Source of the DNA: Betaproteobacteria bacterium HGW-Betaproteobacteria-7
GTDB lineage: Bacteria > Pseudomonadota > Gammaproteobacteria > Burkholderiales > Rhodocyclaceae
Length of the DNA: 64,000 nucleotides
Assembly: GCA_002840765.1 (NCBI GenBank)
Contig: PHCE01000026.1
Span: 1-64,000 of the forward strand
Direction: 5' to 3'
The first letter of the stretch is position 1. Every line of letters starts with the position of its first letter. Both the position numbers and the translations under genes were made by a program. A model generated the notes under the pieces. That model ran no database searches. It had not been told where the DNA came from and saw only the letters and a list, made by a program, of their open reading frames with translations. Positions 30,929 to 39,280 of this stretch are shown one piece after another.

Positions 30929-31347
30929 GTTGGGTTCCGCCCTTGCGGGGCGGGCGTACTTTCTTTTTGGTGGCAAAAAGAAAGTAGCCAAAGAAAAAGC
31001 CACCCCTGGGTCGGCGCCCCGCTACGCGGGGTCCCCTGCGCTACTCGCCGTCGGCGGGGGCTGCGGAACTCGGCCCTGCGGGCCTCAGACAGTCCTCGCC
31101 CTTTTTCCGCCAACGGCTGCGTTGCTCGGCACCTCCCAAGGGGCCCGGCAAACCCTCCGCAGCGCGACCGGAATGGCAGATTCAAGCAGAGGTGGTTGCG
31201 CACGGTTGGTTTTTGGGGTCCCCCTGGAAGGCGCTGAGCAACGCAGGCAGGCCGGGGGCCTTCGGCTGGCGTTGTCCGAGCCGCAGGCGAGTTTAGCCAG
31301 CCGCCCGGCAAAGAAAGTACGCCCGCCAGCAAGGCGGAACCCCAAGC
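30929..31347. repeat. ~420 bp non-coding element with imperfect inverted-repeat ends
   Basis: The left end (30929-30968) and the reverse complement of the right end (31309-31347) share GGTTCCGCC, then a G/C-rich loop, then GGCGGGCGTACTTTCTT: about 35 matching bases with small gaps. The interior is GC-rich with many short palindromes (for example CGCCCCGCTACGCGGGG). All six frames are open over parts of it, yet none encodes a recognisable protein. Similar sequence is often mis-annotated as small hypothetical proteins in proteobacterial genomes (from memory). It fills nearly the whole gap between the D-lactate dehydrogenase gene and lutB. Confidence 0.65.
30958..30985. terminator. Perfect 11-bp hairpin inside the repeat's left end
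   Basis: ACTTTCTTTTT (30958-30968) and AAAAAGAAAGT (30975-30985) are perfect inverted repeats around a 6-base loop. A-T rich on both arms, it could stop transcription weakly in either direction, or be a structural part of the element. It lies between lutB and the D-lactate dehydrogenase start. Confidence 0.4.
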
Positions 31348-31363
31348 CCGAACCAGGTGAACA

Positions 31364-32794
31364 TCAGCCCCGTTCCTTCAACATATCCCGCAACCGCTTC
31401 GGCGCCGGCTTCAGCGGCGTCCGAACTGTGGTCCACGGCCCCTGACTCGACGGCATCAGCCACGAGAACCGACTTCCCGCCCAGGTCGCAAGCCCATAGA
31501 GCATCGGCGACCGATAGACTGTAGCCCAGGCCCGCCAGACAAACGAAACCAGTCCGTTGTACCCAGCCCCCTGCCCACGCATGGCCGGATTGGGATGTGG
31601 CGCGGAGAAGGACTCCTCGCGCAAACGCATCAGCAGTTCCGGGATCGGGATTTTCACCGGACAGACTTCGCCGCAGGCACCGCACAGCGACGAGGCAGTG
31701 GCCATCGTCGCCGTCGCTTCCAGGCCGAGCATGTGCGGCGAGATGATCTTGCCGATCGGGCCGGGGTAGGTGGTGCCGTAGGCGTGGCCGCCGATGCGGG
31801 TATAGACCGGGCAGTGGTTCATGCAGGCGCCGCAGCGGATGCACTGCAGGGTCTTGCGCAATTGTTCGTCGGCATAGGCCTGGCTGCGGCCGTTGTCGAG
31901 CAGCACCAGATGGACTTCCTCGGGGCCGTCCTTCTCGCCGGGTTTTCTTGGCGAGGAGATCATGTTGAAGTAGGTCGAGATGTTCTGGCCGGTCGCCGAG
32001 CGGGTGAGCAGCGAGAGCAGGGGCGGGACGTGGGACAGTTGCTCGACGATCTTCTCGATGCCGGTAATGGCAACGTGGATGGGCGGGGTCGTGGTGCACA
32101 TCCGGCCATTGCCTTCGTTCTCGACCAGGCAAAGCGTGCCAGTCTCGGCAATGGCGAAATTGACGCCGGAGAGGCCGATATCGGCTTCGAGGAATTTCTC
32201 GCGCAGGACCTTGCGGCCGATCTGGATCAGCGCATCGACGTTGTCGGTGTATTCAACACCCGGCACTTTCTCGTGGAAGAGCTTGGCGATCTCTTCCTTG
32301 GTCTTGTGGATGGCCGGCATGATGATGTGCGATGGCTTTTCCCCGGCGAGCTGGACGATGTACTCGCCCATGTCCGACTCCAGCGCGCCGATGCCGGCGG
32401 CCTCGGCGGCGTGGTTCAGCTCGATTTCCTCGCTGACCATGGACTTGCCCTTGACCATCAGCTTGGCATCAACTCTCTTGCAGATGCCGAGGATGATCTC
32501 GTTGGCTTCGTCCGGCGTCTCAGCCCAATGGACCTGGATGCCGTTCCTGGTCAGGTTTTCCTCCAGACGAACCAGCAACTCGGGCAGCTTGCCGAGGTTG
32601 TACTGGCGGATTTGCTCGCCCAGGGTGCGCAGGCTTTCCAGCTCTTCGACGTCGGGGAACTGGCCGGCGCGCTTGCTCATCAGGAAATCCATGGCACCGC
32701 GGAAGCTCTGGCGCAGGAAGGGATTGTCGACGACGGCCTTGGCCCGGTCGCGGAAACCTTCCGAGGGCTTGAAGTGGATGGGCTGGGCGTTCAT
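31364..32794 (-). CDS. lutB: L-lactate utilisation iron-sulfur protein LutB/LldF
   Basis: 476 residues. An N-terminal LUD domain (with AETGTLCLVENEGNGRM) is followed by two cysteine clusters, CIRCGACMNHCPVY near residue 315 and LCGACGEVCPVKIP near 365, for 4Fe-4S clusters, and a C-terminal tail. With LutA and LutC it forms the flavin-free L-lactate oxidation complex in the cytoplasm. The ATG overlaps the lutC stop by 4 bases; last of the three lut genes. Confidence 0.93.
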   Translation of the reverse strand: MNAQPIHFKPSEGFRDRAKAVVDNPFLRQSFRGAMDFLMSKRAGQFPDVEELESLRTLGEQIRQYNLGKLPELLVRLEENLTRNGIQVHWAETPDEANEIILGICKRVDAKLMVKGKSMVSEEIELNHAAEAAGIGALESDMGEYIVQLAGEKPSHIIMPAIHKTKEEIAKLFHEKVPGVEYTDNVDALIQIGRKVLREKFLEADIGLSGVNFAIAETGTLCLVENEGNGRMCTTTPPIHVAITGIEKIVEQLSHVPPLLSLLTRSATGQNISTYFNMISSPRKPGEKDGPEEVHLVLLDNGRSQAYADEQLRKTLQCIRCGACMNHCPVYTRIGGHAYGTTYPGPIGKIISPHMLGLEATATMATASSLCGACGEVCPVKIPIPELLMRLREESFSAPHPNPAMRGQGAGYNGLVSFVWRAWATVYRSPMLYGLATWAGSRFSWLMPSSQGPWTTVRTPLKPAPKRLRDMLKERG

Positions 32795-33456
32795 TGTTCG
32801 TCTCCCATCAACAGCACGATCAGTTCCTTCGGGCCGTGGGCGCCGTAGGCCAGGGTGACCTGGATGTCGGCGGTTTTAGATGGGCCGGAAATGAGCAGGG
32901 CGTTGGTCGGCAGGCTGTCTTTCCAGCCCTCGGCCTGGGTCGCCTCGTAGAACGTGTTGTAGATCTTGGCGCTGTCGAGCAGCACTATATGCACCGGCGG
33001 CACCAGCGACATCAGGCGCGGTTCCTTGGCGTCGGGCCAGAGGATCAACGTGCCGGTCTCGGCGATGGCGGCGCGGGCGGCGGTCAGGCTGGCCGGGGTG
33101 GCGTGGAACATCTCGGTTTTCCAGGCCTCGATCGGCATGTCGTAAGTCGAGCATTCGATGCCCTGGGGTGGTAGTTCGTCCAGTGCGGCGTTGCCATGCG
33201 GTGTTTCCTCGGCAACGAGCAGTTTGTCGATCTGGCGCGCGGCCAGCACTTCCCGCAACTTGGGTAACCACGTGATTGCTGTCACCGCATGCACTTCGGC
33301 ATGGGCGAATTCAATGCACTTACGGAAACGAGCCACTTTGTCGGCGGTGTTCTCCACCGGGCGATGGCCGGCAAACCAAGCGGCAACATCGGGCTCCGGC
33401 TTAGGCAGGTTCGGGGCGGCCTTCAATTTGGCCAGGATGCGATCACGAGCGCTCAT
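32791..33456 (-). CDS. lutC: Lactate utilisation protein LutC/LldG (LUD domain)
   Basis: 221 residues. A single LUD domain with the signature AIAETGTLILWPDAKEPRLMS in the middle and a C-terminal VTLAYGAHGPKELIVLL. Small third subunit of the LutABC L-lactate oxidation system. It overlaps both lutA (upstream) and lutB (downstream) by 4 bases, so the three are translated as a unit. Confidence 0.92.
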   Translation of the reverse strand: MSARDRILAKLKAAPNLPKPEPDVAAWFAGHRPVENTADKVARFRKCIEFAHAEVHAVTAITWLPKLREVLAARQIDKLLVAEETPHGNAALDELPPQGIECSTYDMPIEAWKTEMFHATPASLTAARAAIAETGTLILWPDAKEPRLMSLVPPVHIVLLDSAKIYNTFYEATQAEGWKDSLPTNALLISGPSKTADIQVTLAYGAHGPKELIVLLMGDEQ

Positions 33457-34235
33457 CGGGCGGTCCTCCGCAGCAGGAAACTGGCGATGTGCTCACCGGG
33501 CAGACTCGGTTGGGCACGGCCTTCCTGCGCATCCTTCCAGGCGGCATGGCCAAGGATGTTCATCAGGCAGCCGCAATCGGCGCTGACGACGCGCTCGGCA
33601 CCGGTCGCCTTCAAGGCCTTGACCTTGTCCTCGACCATGGCGCCGGAGATTTCCGGTTGCTTGATCGAGAAAGTGCCGCCGAAGCCGCAGCATTCGGATT
33701 CGTGATCCTGCTGCGCGACAGTGACTTTGCCGAGACCGCCAAGCAGCTTTCGACCGGTCAGATGAACGCCCATCTCGCGGCGGGCCGAGCATGAGGTGTG
33801 CAGCACGACCGTGCACTCGCCACCGGTGTCTTGCGGCTGCCAGTCGAGCAGGTTGACCAGGAAATCGGTGAGTTCGTAAATGCGGGCGGAGAGGGCTTCT
33901 GCCTGGGCCCTACGCGCTGGGTCGGCGGCAAACAGTGTCGGGTAATGGTGCTTCATCATGCCGGCGCAGGAGCCGGAGGGTACGACCACCGGCCAGTCAT
34001 TGGGAAACAGCGTCAACTGGTGCGCCGCGACCTTGCGCGCTTCATCGGGAAAACCGCTGGTGTACGCAGGTTGGCCGCAGCAGGTCTGCTCTTCCGGGAA
34101 GTGCACGCGGATGCCCAGGCGTTCGAGCAGCGTGATGGCATCCATGCCGGCGCCGGGGAAGAACTGGTCGACGACGCAGGTGGCAAAGAAATAGATGTCG
34201 GTGGGATGGGGTGTTGCCGGTTGGACGCTGCTCAT
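33453..34235 (-). CDS. lutA: L-lactate utilisation protein LutA/LldE (CCG domains)
   Basis: 260 residues with two cysteine-rich CCG domains: EQTCCGQPAYTSG near residue 55 and ESECCGFGGTFSIKQPE near 190, as in the heterodisulfide-reductase/GlpC/LutA group. First gene of lutABC. GGAG precedes the ATG by a few bases. A promoter (TTGACT, 17 bases, TAAATT) and a FadR-type operator lie between it and the divergent regulator. Confidence 0.93.
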   Translation of the reverse strand: MSSVQPATPHPTDIYFFATCVVDQFFPGAGMDAITLLERLGIRVHFPEEQTCCGQPAYTSGFPDEARKVAAHQLTLFPNDWPVVVPSGSCAGMMKHHYPTLFAADPARRAQAEALSARIYELTDFLVNLLDWQPQDTGGECTVVLHTSCSARREMGVHLTGRKLLGGLGKVTVAQQDHESECCGFGGTFSIKQPEISGAMVEDKVKALKATGAERVVSADCGCLMNILGHAAWKDAQEGRAQPSLPGEHIASFLLRRTAR

Positions 34236-34266
34236 GTTGTCTCCGTTGTTAATTATTTAACGGTAC

Positions 34267-34281
34267 ATTGGTAAGACCAAT
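34267..34281. promoter_or_regulatory. Operator 1 for the FadR-type regulator (lut side)
   Basis: ATTGGTAAGACCAAT is a perfect 15-base palindrome around a 3-base centre, matching the TTGGTnnnACCAA half-site pattern of PdhR/LldR-like FadR-family regulators. It lies just downstream of the predicted lutA promoter, about 32 bases before the lutA start codon, where binding would block transcription. Confidence 0.75.
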
Positions 34282-34296
34282 AATTCGTGAGGTGAA

Positions 34297-34325
34297 AATT
34301 TACGTGAATACCTGTACTTAGTCAA
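34297..34325 (-). promoter_or_regulatory. Promoter of lutABC
   Basis: On the minus strand TTGACT (34325-34320) and TAAATT (34302-34297) are separated by 17 bases, a good sigma-70 match. Transcription would start about 34290 and run into operator 1 within some 10-20 bases, consistent with repression in the absence of lactate. Confidence 0.6.
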
Positions 34326-34348
34326 TAAACCAAGGGAAATCCCGAGGC

Positions 34349-34377
34349 TTGCAGTTCACCAAAACGCTGATTACAAT
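34349..34377 (+). promoter_or_regulatory. Promoter of the FadR-type regulator gene
   Basis: TTGCAG (34349-34354) and TACAAT (34372-34377) are 17 bases apart. The expected start point near 34384 falls in operator 2, and leaves a leader of only about 27 bases before ATG 34411. Confidence 0.55.
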
Positions 34378-34381
34378 TGCG

Positions 34382-34410
34382 TGGTCTTACCAATCAATGT
34401 GGTCATACCA
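34382..34410. promoter_or_regulatory. Operators 2 and 3 for the FadR-type regulator
   Basis: TGGTCTTACCA (34382-34392) and TGGTCATACCA (34400-34410) have the same half-sites and 3-base centre as operator 1. Their centres are 18 bases apart, and the second ends exactly at the ATG of the regulator gene. Occupancy would block the regulator's own transcription and hence make it autoregulated. Confidence 0.7.
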
Positions 34411-35178
34411 ATGCCGAACAAGGTGCAGGTCCCCCGTATCTCCGATGCCGTCGCCTCGACCCTCGAGCGCCGTATCCTCGAGGGCTCGCTGAAACCGGGC
34501 GATCGCCTGCCGCCGGAACGCGAACTGGCGCTGGAACTTGGCGTCTCCCGGCCGAGCCTGCGCGAGGCAATCCAGAAGCTGGCGTCGAAGGGCATGGTGC
34601 AGAGTCGTCAGGGTGGTGGCACCTATGTTACGGCAGCGCTCGAGTCCAGTTTCTTCGATCCCTGGCAGGAGATGATGGGTTCTTACCCGAACCTGCGTGA
34701 TGACATGCTGGAGTTCCGCCGCATGATCGAAGGGCAGGCTGCCGAGTGGGCCGCCGAGCGGGCGACCGATGCCGACCTGCTGCGTCTCGACCAGGCTTTC
34801 CAGCTGCTGACCGGGTCGTTCGAAAACGACGATACCGAAAAGCGCTCGGCTGCTGACATTGCCTTCCACCAGGCCATTGGCGACGCCTCGCACAATGTCC
34901 TGATTGGCCACCTGTCGGCGGCGCTGCTGCGCCTGATGCACGACAACATCCGCCTCAACCTCGGCGAACTGAAGACGGTGCCGGCGGCCAGCAAGCTGCT
35001 GATGACCCAGCATGCGGCGATTCATGGCGCCATCGTCGACAGAAAACCGCAGGCTGCCCGCGCCGCTGCCGAAACGCACATCGATTTCGTCCGCGAAACG
35101 CTGGCCCAGACACTGCGCTCCGTCGCCCGCCGGGAAACGGCCGAGCGGCGCTTGAGTACCGATTTCTCAACCTCCTGA
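34411..35178 (+). CDS. FadR-subfamily GntR transcription regulator of lactate genes
   Basis: 255 residues from ATG 34411. The N-terminal winged helix (RLPPERELALELGVSRPSLREAI, residues about 32-54) is GntR type. The C-terminal FCD ligand-binding domain follows, with histidines around FHQAIGDASHN and TQHAAIHGAI able to bind a metal. In LldR/LutR-like proteins lactate releases the repressor. It is divergent from lutABC with three operators between. There is no Shine-Dalgarno sequence before the ATG; operator 3 occupies that place. An upstream GTG (34381) also lacks one. ppsA follows 36 bases downstream and may be partly co-transcribed. Confidence 0.9.
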   Translation: MPNKVQVPRISDAVASTLERRILEGSLKPGDRLPPERELALELGVSRPSLREAIQKLASKGMVQSRQGGGTYVTAALESSFFDPWQEMMGSYPNLRDDMLEFRRMIEGQAAEWAAERATDADLLRLDQAFQLLTGSFENDDTEKRSAADIAFHQAIGDASHNVLIGHLSAALLRLMHDNIRLNLGELKTVPAASKLLMTQHAAIHGAIVDRKPQAARAAAETHIDFVRETLAQTLRSVARRETAERRLSTDFSTS

Positions 35179-35214
35179 TTTTAAATCTTTAATTTCGTTC
35201 CCGAAAGGACTGCA

Positions 35215-37590
35215 ATGGAAGCCCTGGTAATCCCGTTTGAAAAACTGCGCATGAACGACGTCGACCAGGTCGGCGGCAAGAATTCCTCGCTCGGTGAAAT
35301 GATTTCGCAACTCGCCGATACCGGCGTCCGTGTGCCCGGCGGCTTTGCCACTACAGCGCATGCCTACCGCGTCTTCCTGTCGCAGTCCGGCCTCGACGCA
35401 AAGATCAACGCAGCCCTCGACGCGCTCGATGTCGAAGACGTCAACGCCCTGGTCAAGTGCGGAGCCGAGATTCGCCAGTGGGTGCTCGACACGCCGTTCC
35501 CGATGGAACTGACCATCGCCATCACCGAGCAGTACCAGCGCCTAGTCGCCGAGTCCAATGCCGACATGTCTTTCGCCGTGCGTTCTTCCGCTACCGCCGA
35601 AGATCTGCCGGACGCTTCCTTCGCCGGCCAGCAGGAAACCTTCCTCAACATCGTCGGCCTGGAAAACATCATGCACGCGATCAAGGAAGTGTTCGCGTCG
35701 CTGTACAACGACCGCGCCATCTCCTACCGCGTGCACAAGGGCTTCCTGCATGCCGACGTCGCGCTGTCCGCTGGCATCCAGCGCATGGTCCGCTCCGACA
35801 AGGGCGCCGCTGGCGTGATGTTTACCCTCGATACCGAATCCGGTTTCCGCGATGCCGTCTTCGTCACCTCCAGCTATGGCCTGGGTGAGACGGTGGTGCA
35901 GGGTGCCGTCAATCCGGACGAGTTCTATGTGCACAAGCCGATGCTGGAACTGGGCAAGAAGGCCGTGATCCGCCGCAACCTCGGCTCGAAGATGATCAAG
36001 ATGACCTTTGCTACCGAGAAGGTCGCCGGCAAGTCGACGATCACCGAGGAAGTCGAAGAATCGCTGCGTCACCAGTTCTCGATCAATGACGAAGAAGTCA
36101 TGGAACTGGCCCGCTACGCCCAGATCATCGAAAAGCACTACGGTCGTCCGATGGACATCGAGTGGGGCAAGGACGGCGTCGACGGCAAGCTCTATATCCT
36201 CCAGGCGCGTCCGGAAACCGTGCAGTCGCAAGCGGCTGCCGGCAAGCAGGAAAAGTTCAAGCTGAAGTCCTTCTCCAAGGTGCTGGCCTCCGGCCGTGCC
36301 ATCGGCCAGAAGATCGGCGTCGGCCCGGTGCGTATCGTCAAGGACCCGAAGGAAATGGACCAGGTCAAGCCAGGTGACGTGCTCGTTGCCGACATGACCG
36401 ATCCGAACTGGGAACCGGTGATGAAGCGCGCTTCCGCCATCGTCACCAACCGGGGCGGCCGCACCTGCCACGCGGCGATCATCGCTCGCGAACTGGGTAT
36501 CCCGGCCATCGTCGGCTGCGGTGACGCGACCGAGACGCTGAACGAAGGCGACATCGTCACCGTCAGTTGCACCGAAGGCGACACCGGCCACGTCTATCGC
36601 GGCAGCCTCGACTTCGAAATCACCACCCGCGACATCTCGGCCATGCCGGACGTCCCGGTCAAGGTCATGATGAACGTCGGCAATCCGGAACTGGCTTTCG
36701 AATTTGCCCAACTGCCGAATGCCGGCGTTGGCCTGGCCCGCGTCGAGTTCATCATCAACAACGTCATCGGCATCCACCCGAAGGCCATCCTCGACGTCGA
36801 ACGTCTGCCGTCCTCGAAGCGCGAGGAAATCAAGCGCCGCGCCCGTGGCTATGCCTCGCCGAAGGACTTCTTCGTCGAGAAGCTGGTCGAAGGCGTCTCC
36901 ACCATCGCCGCCGCCTTCTGGCCGAACCCGGTGATCGTCCGCCTGTCCGACTTCAAGTCCAACGAATACCGCAAGCTGCTCGGCGGCGACCTGTACGAGC
37001 CGGAAGAAGAAAACCCGATGCTCGGCTTCCGCGGTGCCTCGCGTTACGTCGCCCAGTCCTTCCGCGACTGTTTCGAGATGGAATGCCGCGCCATGAAGCG
37101 CGTGCGCGAAGAAATGGGCCTGACCAACGTGCAGTTGATGGTCCCGTTCGTCCGTACCGTCGGCGAAGGCCAGGCCGTTGTCGACCTGCTGGCCGAACAC
37201 GGTCTGAAGCAGGGCGAACACGACCTGAAGCTGATTATGATGTGCGAAATCCCGTCCAACGCACTGCTGGCCGACGATTTCCTGAAGATCTTCGACGGCT
37301 TCTCAATCGGCTCCAACGACCTGACCCAGCTGACCCTCGGCCTCGACCGCGACTCCGGCCTGGTCGCCAACCTCTTCGACGAACGCGACCCGGCCGTCAA
37401 GATGCTGCTGGCGATGGCCATCTCCGCCGCGAACAAGGCCGGCAAGTACATCGGCATCTGCGGCCAGGGCCCGTCGGACCACCCGGATCTGGCTGAATGG
37501 CTGATGGATCAGGGGATCTCGTCGATCTCGCTGAACCCGGACACCGTCGTCGATACCTGGACGCGCCTGGCGACGCACAAGAAGGGCTGA
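35215..37590 (+). CDS. ppsA: Phosphoenolpyruvate synthase
   Basis: 791 residues, the normal length. It converts pyruvate and ATP to PEP, AMP and phosphate, and is needed for growth on lactate or pyruvate. An N-terminal PPDK-type ATP-binding domain ([13 protein letters not shown]) is followed by a swivelling domain with the phosphohistidine [21 protein letters not shown] near residue 425, and a C-terminal TIM barrel with [22 protein letters not shown] precedes the ATG. The threonine next to the histidine (T-C-H) is the predicted PpsR target; ppsR is 10.6 kb upstream. Confidence 0.98.
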   Translation: MEALVIPFEKLRMNDVDQVGGKNSSLGEMISQLADTGVRVPGGFATTAHAYRVFLSQSGLDAKINAALDALDVEDVNALVKCGAEIRQWVLDTPFPMELTIAITEQYQRLVAESNADMSFAVRSSATAEDLPDASFAGQQETFLNIVGLENIMHAIKEVFASLYNDRAISYRVHKGFLHADVALSAGIQRMVRSDKGAAGVMFTLDTESGFRDAVFVTSSYGLGETVVQGAVNPDEFYVHKPMLELGKKAVIRRNLGSKMIKMTFATEKVAGKSTITEEVEESLRHQFSINDEEVMELARYAQIIEKHYGRPMDIEWGKDGVDGKLYILQARPETVQSQAAAGKQEKFKLKSFSKVLASGRAIGQKIGVGPVRIVKDPKEMDQVKPGDVLVADMTDPNWEPVMKRASAIVTNRGGRTCHAAIIARELGIPAIVGCGDATETLNEGDIVTVSCTEGDTGHVYRGSLDFEITTRDISAMPDVPVKVMMNVGNPELAFEFAQLPNAGVGLARVEFIINNVIGIHPKAILDVERLPSSKREEIKRRARGYASPKDFFVEKLVEGVSTIAAAFWPNPVIVRLSDFKSNEYRKLLGGDLYEPEEENPMLGFRGASRYVAQSFRDCFEMECRAMKRVREEMGLTNVQLMVPFVRTVGEGQAVVDLLAEHGLKQGEHDLKLIMMCEIPSNALLADDFLKIFDGFSIGSNDLTQLTLGLDRDSGLVANLFDERDPAVKMLLAMAISAANKAGKYIGICGQGPSDHPDLAEWLMDQGISSISLNPDTVVDTWTRLATHKKG

Positions 37591-37616
37591 TTACACGTAA
37601 CGCCAGCCAATGTGCG

Positions 37617-37644
37617 AAAGGCCGGGGGTGACCCCGGCCTTTTT
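37617..37644 (+). terminator. Rho-independent terminator of ppsA
   Basis: AAAGGCCGGGG (37617-37627) pairs perfectly with CCCCGGCCTTT (37632-37642) around GTGA, and the T-run continues to 37644. A textbook intrinsic terminator 26 bases after the ppsA stop codon. It also separates ppsA from the convergent transporter gene. Confidence 0.92.
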
Positions 37645-37673
37645 CGTATTGCCGCTGCCGCGGAGTGCGCGGC

Positions 37674-38753
37674 TCAGGGTGTCGGCGAGGCCAGGACGTT
37701 CGGTGTTGGCTGGCGGTCAATCAAGGCATTGGCCAAGCCAGCCCCGGCCCACATGCCGATCAGCGCCAGCCAGGCGGTGAGGGCGAAGACGGCGGCGCCG
37801 GAGACGCCGGCACCGACGGCACAGCCACCGGCCAGCATGCCGCCGAAACCCATGAAGACGGCGCCGGCGATATAGCGGCGCATGCTGTGGCCGTCCTTGA
37901 AGCCTTCCAGCTTCAACTCGCGATGCCAGGCTGCGGCGAGGAAGGAGCCGAGCACGACACCGGGTACCAGGCCGATGTTGAAATCCCACGGCTGACCGGG
38001 CGGTGACAGGACCAGCATAAGGACGTCGGCCGAAGGGCCGGTGAAGCTGAGGCTCTGTACCGGTACGATTTCGAAGGACTGGCTACCGATCTGGAAGGTC
38101 ATCAGCCAGGCCAGGGCGACGCTCAGGCCGACGCCGACGGAGGCCAGTGCCACCCTGACGGCCAGTCCGGCCCGGCGGGCGAAGTGGATGGCAGCGGCCA
38201 GCCAGACGGCACCGAACAGCAGCCCGCCGAAATGCCCGAGATGAAGTGCAACGAGCAGGTCACGGCCACTGCCACCGTCGATGGTCCACCAGCCGGATAT
38301 CCATGTGCGCAACGGCGAGAGCAATCCGCTGAGCGAGGCCTGGGCGACGACGGCAAAGATCAGGCCGGTGAGCAGCGCCCGAAGGTTGCCGTTGGCCGAA
38401 AGAACGAGCATGCGGCTGGAGCAACCGCGTGCGAGGATCATGCCGATGCCGAACAGCAGACCGCCGACCAGGGCGCCGGAGAGGCTGCCGGTCGCCGACA
38501 GCTGACGGGATTGGGCGACGTCCAGCCAGCCAGCGAGGATGGCCAGTTGGGTGGCGATGATGGCGGCGGAGAAAGCGAACAGCCAGACGGCCAGTTTGGC
38601 CGTACCGTCGCGATTCCAGAATTCGACCACGGCCGAGCGCAGACAGAAGCGCGAGCGCTGGGCAAAGATGCCGAACAGCACGCCAATGCTCAGGCCGGTG
38701 AGGACAATCAACGTCTTTTCGCCCAGTAGTTCGCTCAGCGGTGAAAGATCCAT
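37674..38753 (-). CDS. YeeE/YedE family membrane transporter
   Basis: 359 residues with about nine or ten hydrophobic segments. Two internally related halves each hold a conserved cysteine motif (LARGCSSRML near residue 105 and LAGGCAVGAG near 305), plus RFCLRSAVVEFW near 32. The family (DUF395) includes YeeE, which imports thiosulfate through cysteine relays. A sulfur-compound uptake role is therefore likely but the substrate is not proven. It lacks the small TusA-like partner often found beside it. A CopD-like gene lies 26 bases upstream on the same strand. Confidence 0.8.
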   Translation of the reverse strand: MDLSPLSELLGEKTLIVLTGLSIGVLFGIFAQRSRFCLRSAVVEFWNRDGTAKLAVWLFAFSAAIIATQLAILAGWLDVAQSRQLSATGSLSGALVGGLLFGIGMILARGCSSRMLVLSANGNLRALLTGLIFAVVAQASLSGLLSPLRTWISGWWTIDGGSGRDLLVALHLGHFGGLLFGAVWLAAAIHFARRAGLAVRVALASVGVGLSVALAWLMTFQIGSQSFEIVPVQSLSFTGPSADVLMLVLSPPGQPWDFNIGLVPGVVLGSFLAAAWHRELKLEGFKDGHSMRRYIAGAVFMGFGGMLAGGCAVGAGVSGAAVFALTAWLALIGMWAGAGLANALIDRQPTPNVLASPTP

Positions 38754-38779
38754 CTGTACGCTTCCTGAAGGAGCAAGGG

Positions 38780-39232
38780 CTAAAGGTATTTGCCGATGAT
38801 GGCAATGGCGACGGTGGCCGTGCCCAGGGCAAGGTTGGTCGCTACCAGCAAACGGATACTGTTGAGGGCGGCAGCTGCCAGCGGCCAGTCACCGGTGGCG
38901 ACAGCAGCACGCAGACGCGGATAGTGACGCAGATAGATGACGGCGAAGATGAAAGTCATCAGCAGGCCGCTGGCCAGCATCAGGTGCCAGGACATCGGCG
39001 CTTGCGCCATGCCCACCGGCAGCAGCATGGCCAGGCCGGATAGCAGGATGACGATGACCGCCAGGGCGACAGCGGCAAAAAAGCGCCCGAGCACCGCGCT
39101 CATCAACGGCAGGCGTTGCGGTGGCGGCAATTGCGTCACGACAACCGGACGCAGGCAGAAGTGGGCGAAGAACATGCCGCCGATCCAGAGAATGACGGCG
39201 GTGAGGTGCAGAAAATGCAGGATGGCGTTCAT
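38780..39232 (-). CDS. CopD-like integral membrane protein
   Basis: 150 residues with four hydrophobic segments; starts MNAILHFLHLTAVILWIGGMFF, a histidine-containing first helix typical of the CopD/DUF2269-like group. The family is linked to copper import or to heme/cytochrome-related membrane functions, but no substrate can be assigned here. It lies 26 bases upstream of the YeeE/YedE gene, so the two may form an operon. Confidence 0.65.
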   Translation of the reverse strand: MNAILHFLHLTAVILWIGGMFFAHFCLRPVVVTQLPPPQRLPLMSAVLGRFFAAVALAVIVILLSGLAMLLPVGMAQAPMSWHLMLASGLLMTFIFAVIYLRHYPRLRAAVATGDWPLAAAALNSIRLLVATNLALGTATVAIAIIGKYL

Positions 39233-39280
39233 GGTCGGGGGCAGGGGGGGCAGACGGCTAAGTATAGTCCCGCCGCCGGC

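Noticed and set aside
30902-31445. Several small overlapping open frames in the lut gap
   Set aside because: They fall within the inverted-repeat element and change frame freely; no start signal or protein-like pattern.
35542-37221. 559-codon open frame on - strand
   Set aside because: Antisense to ppsA; no domain and biased composition.
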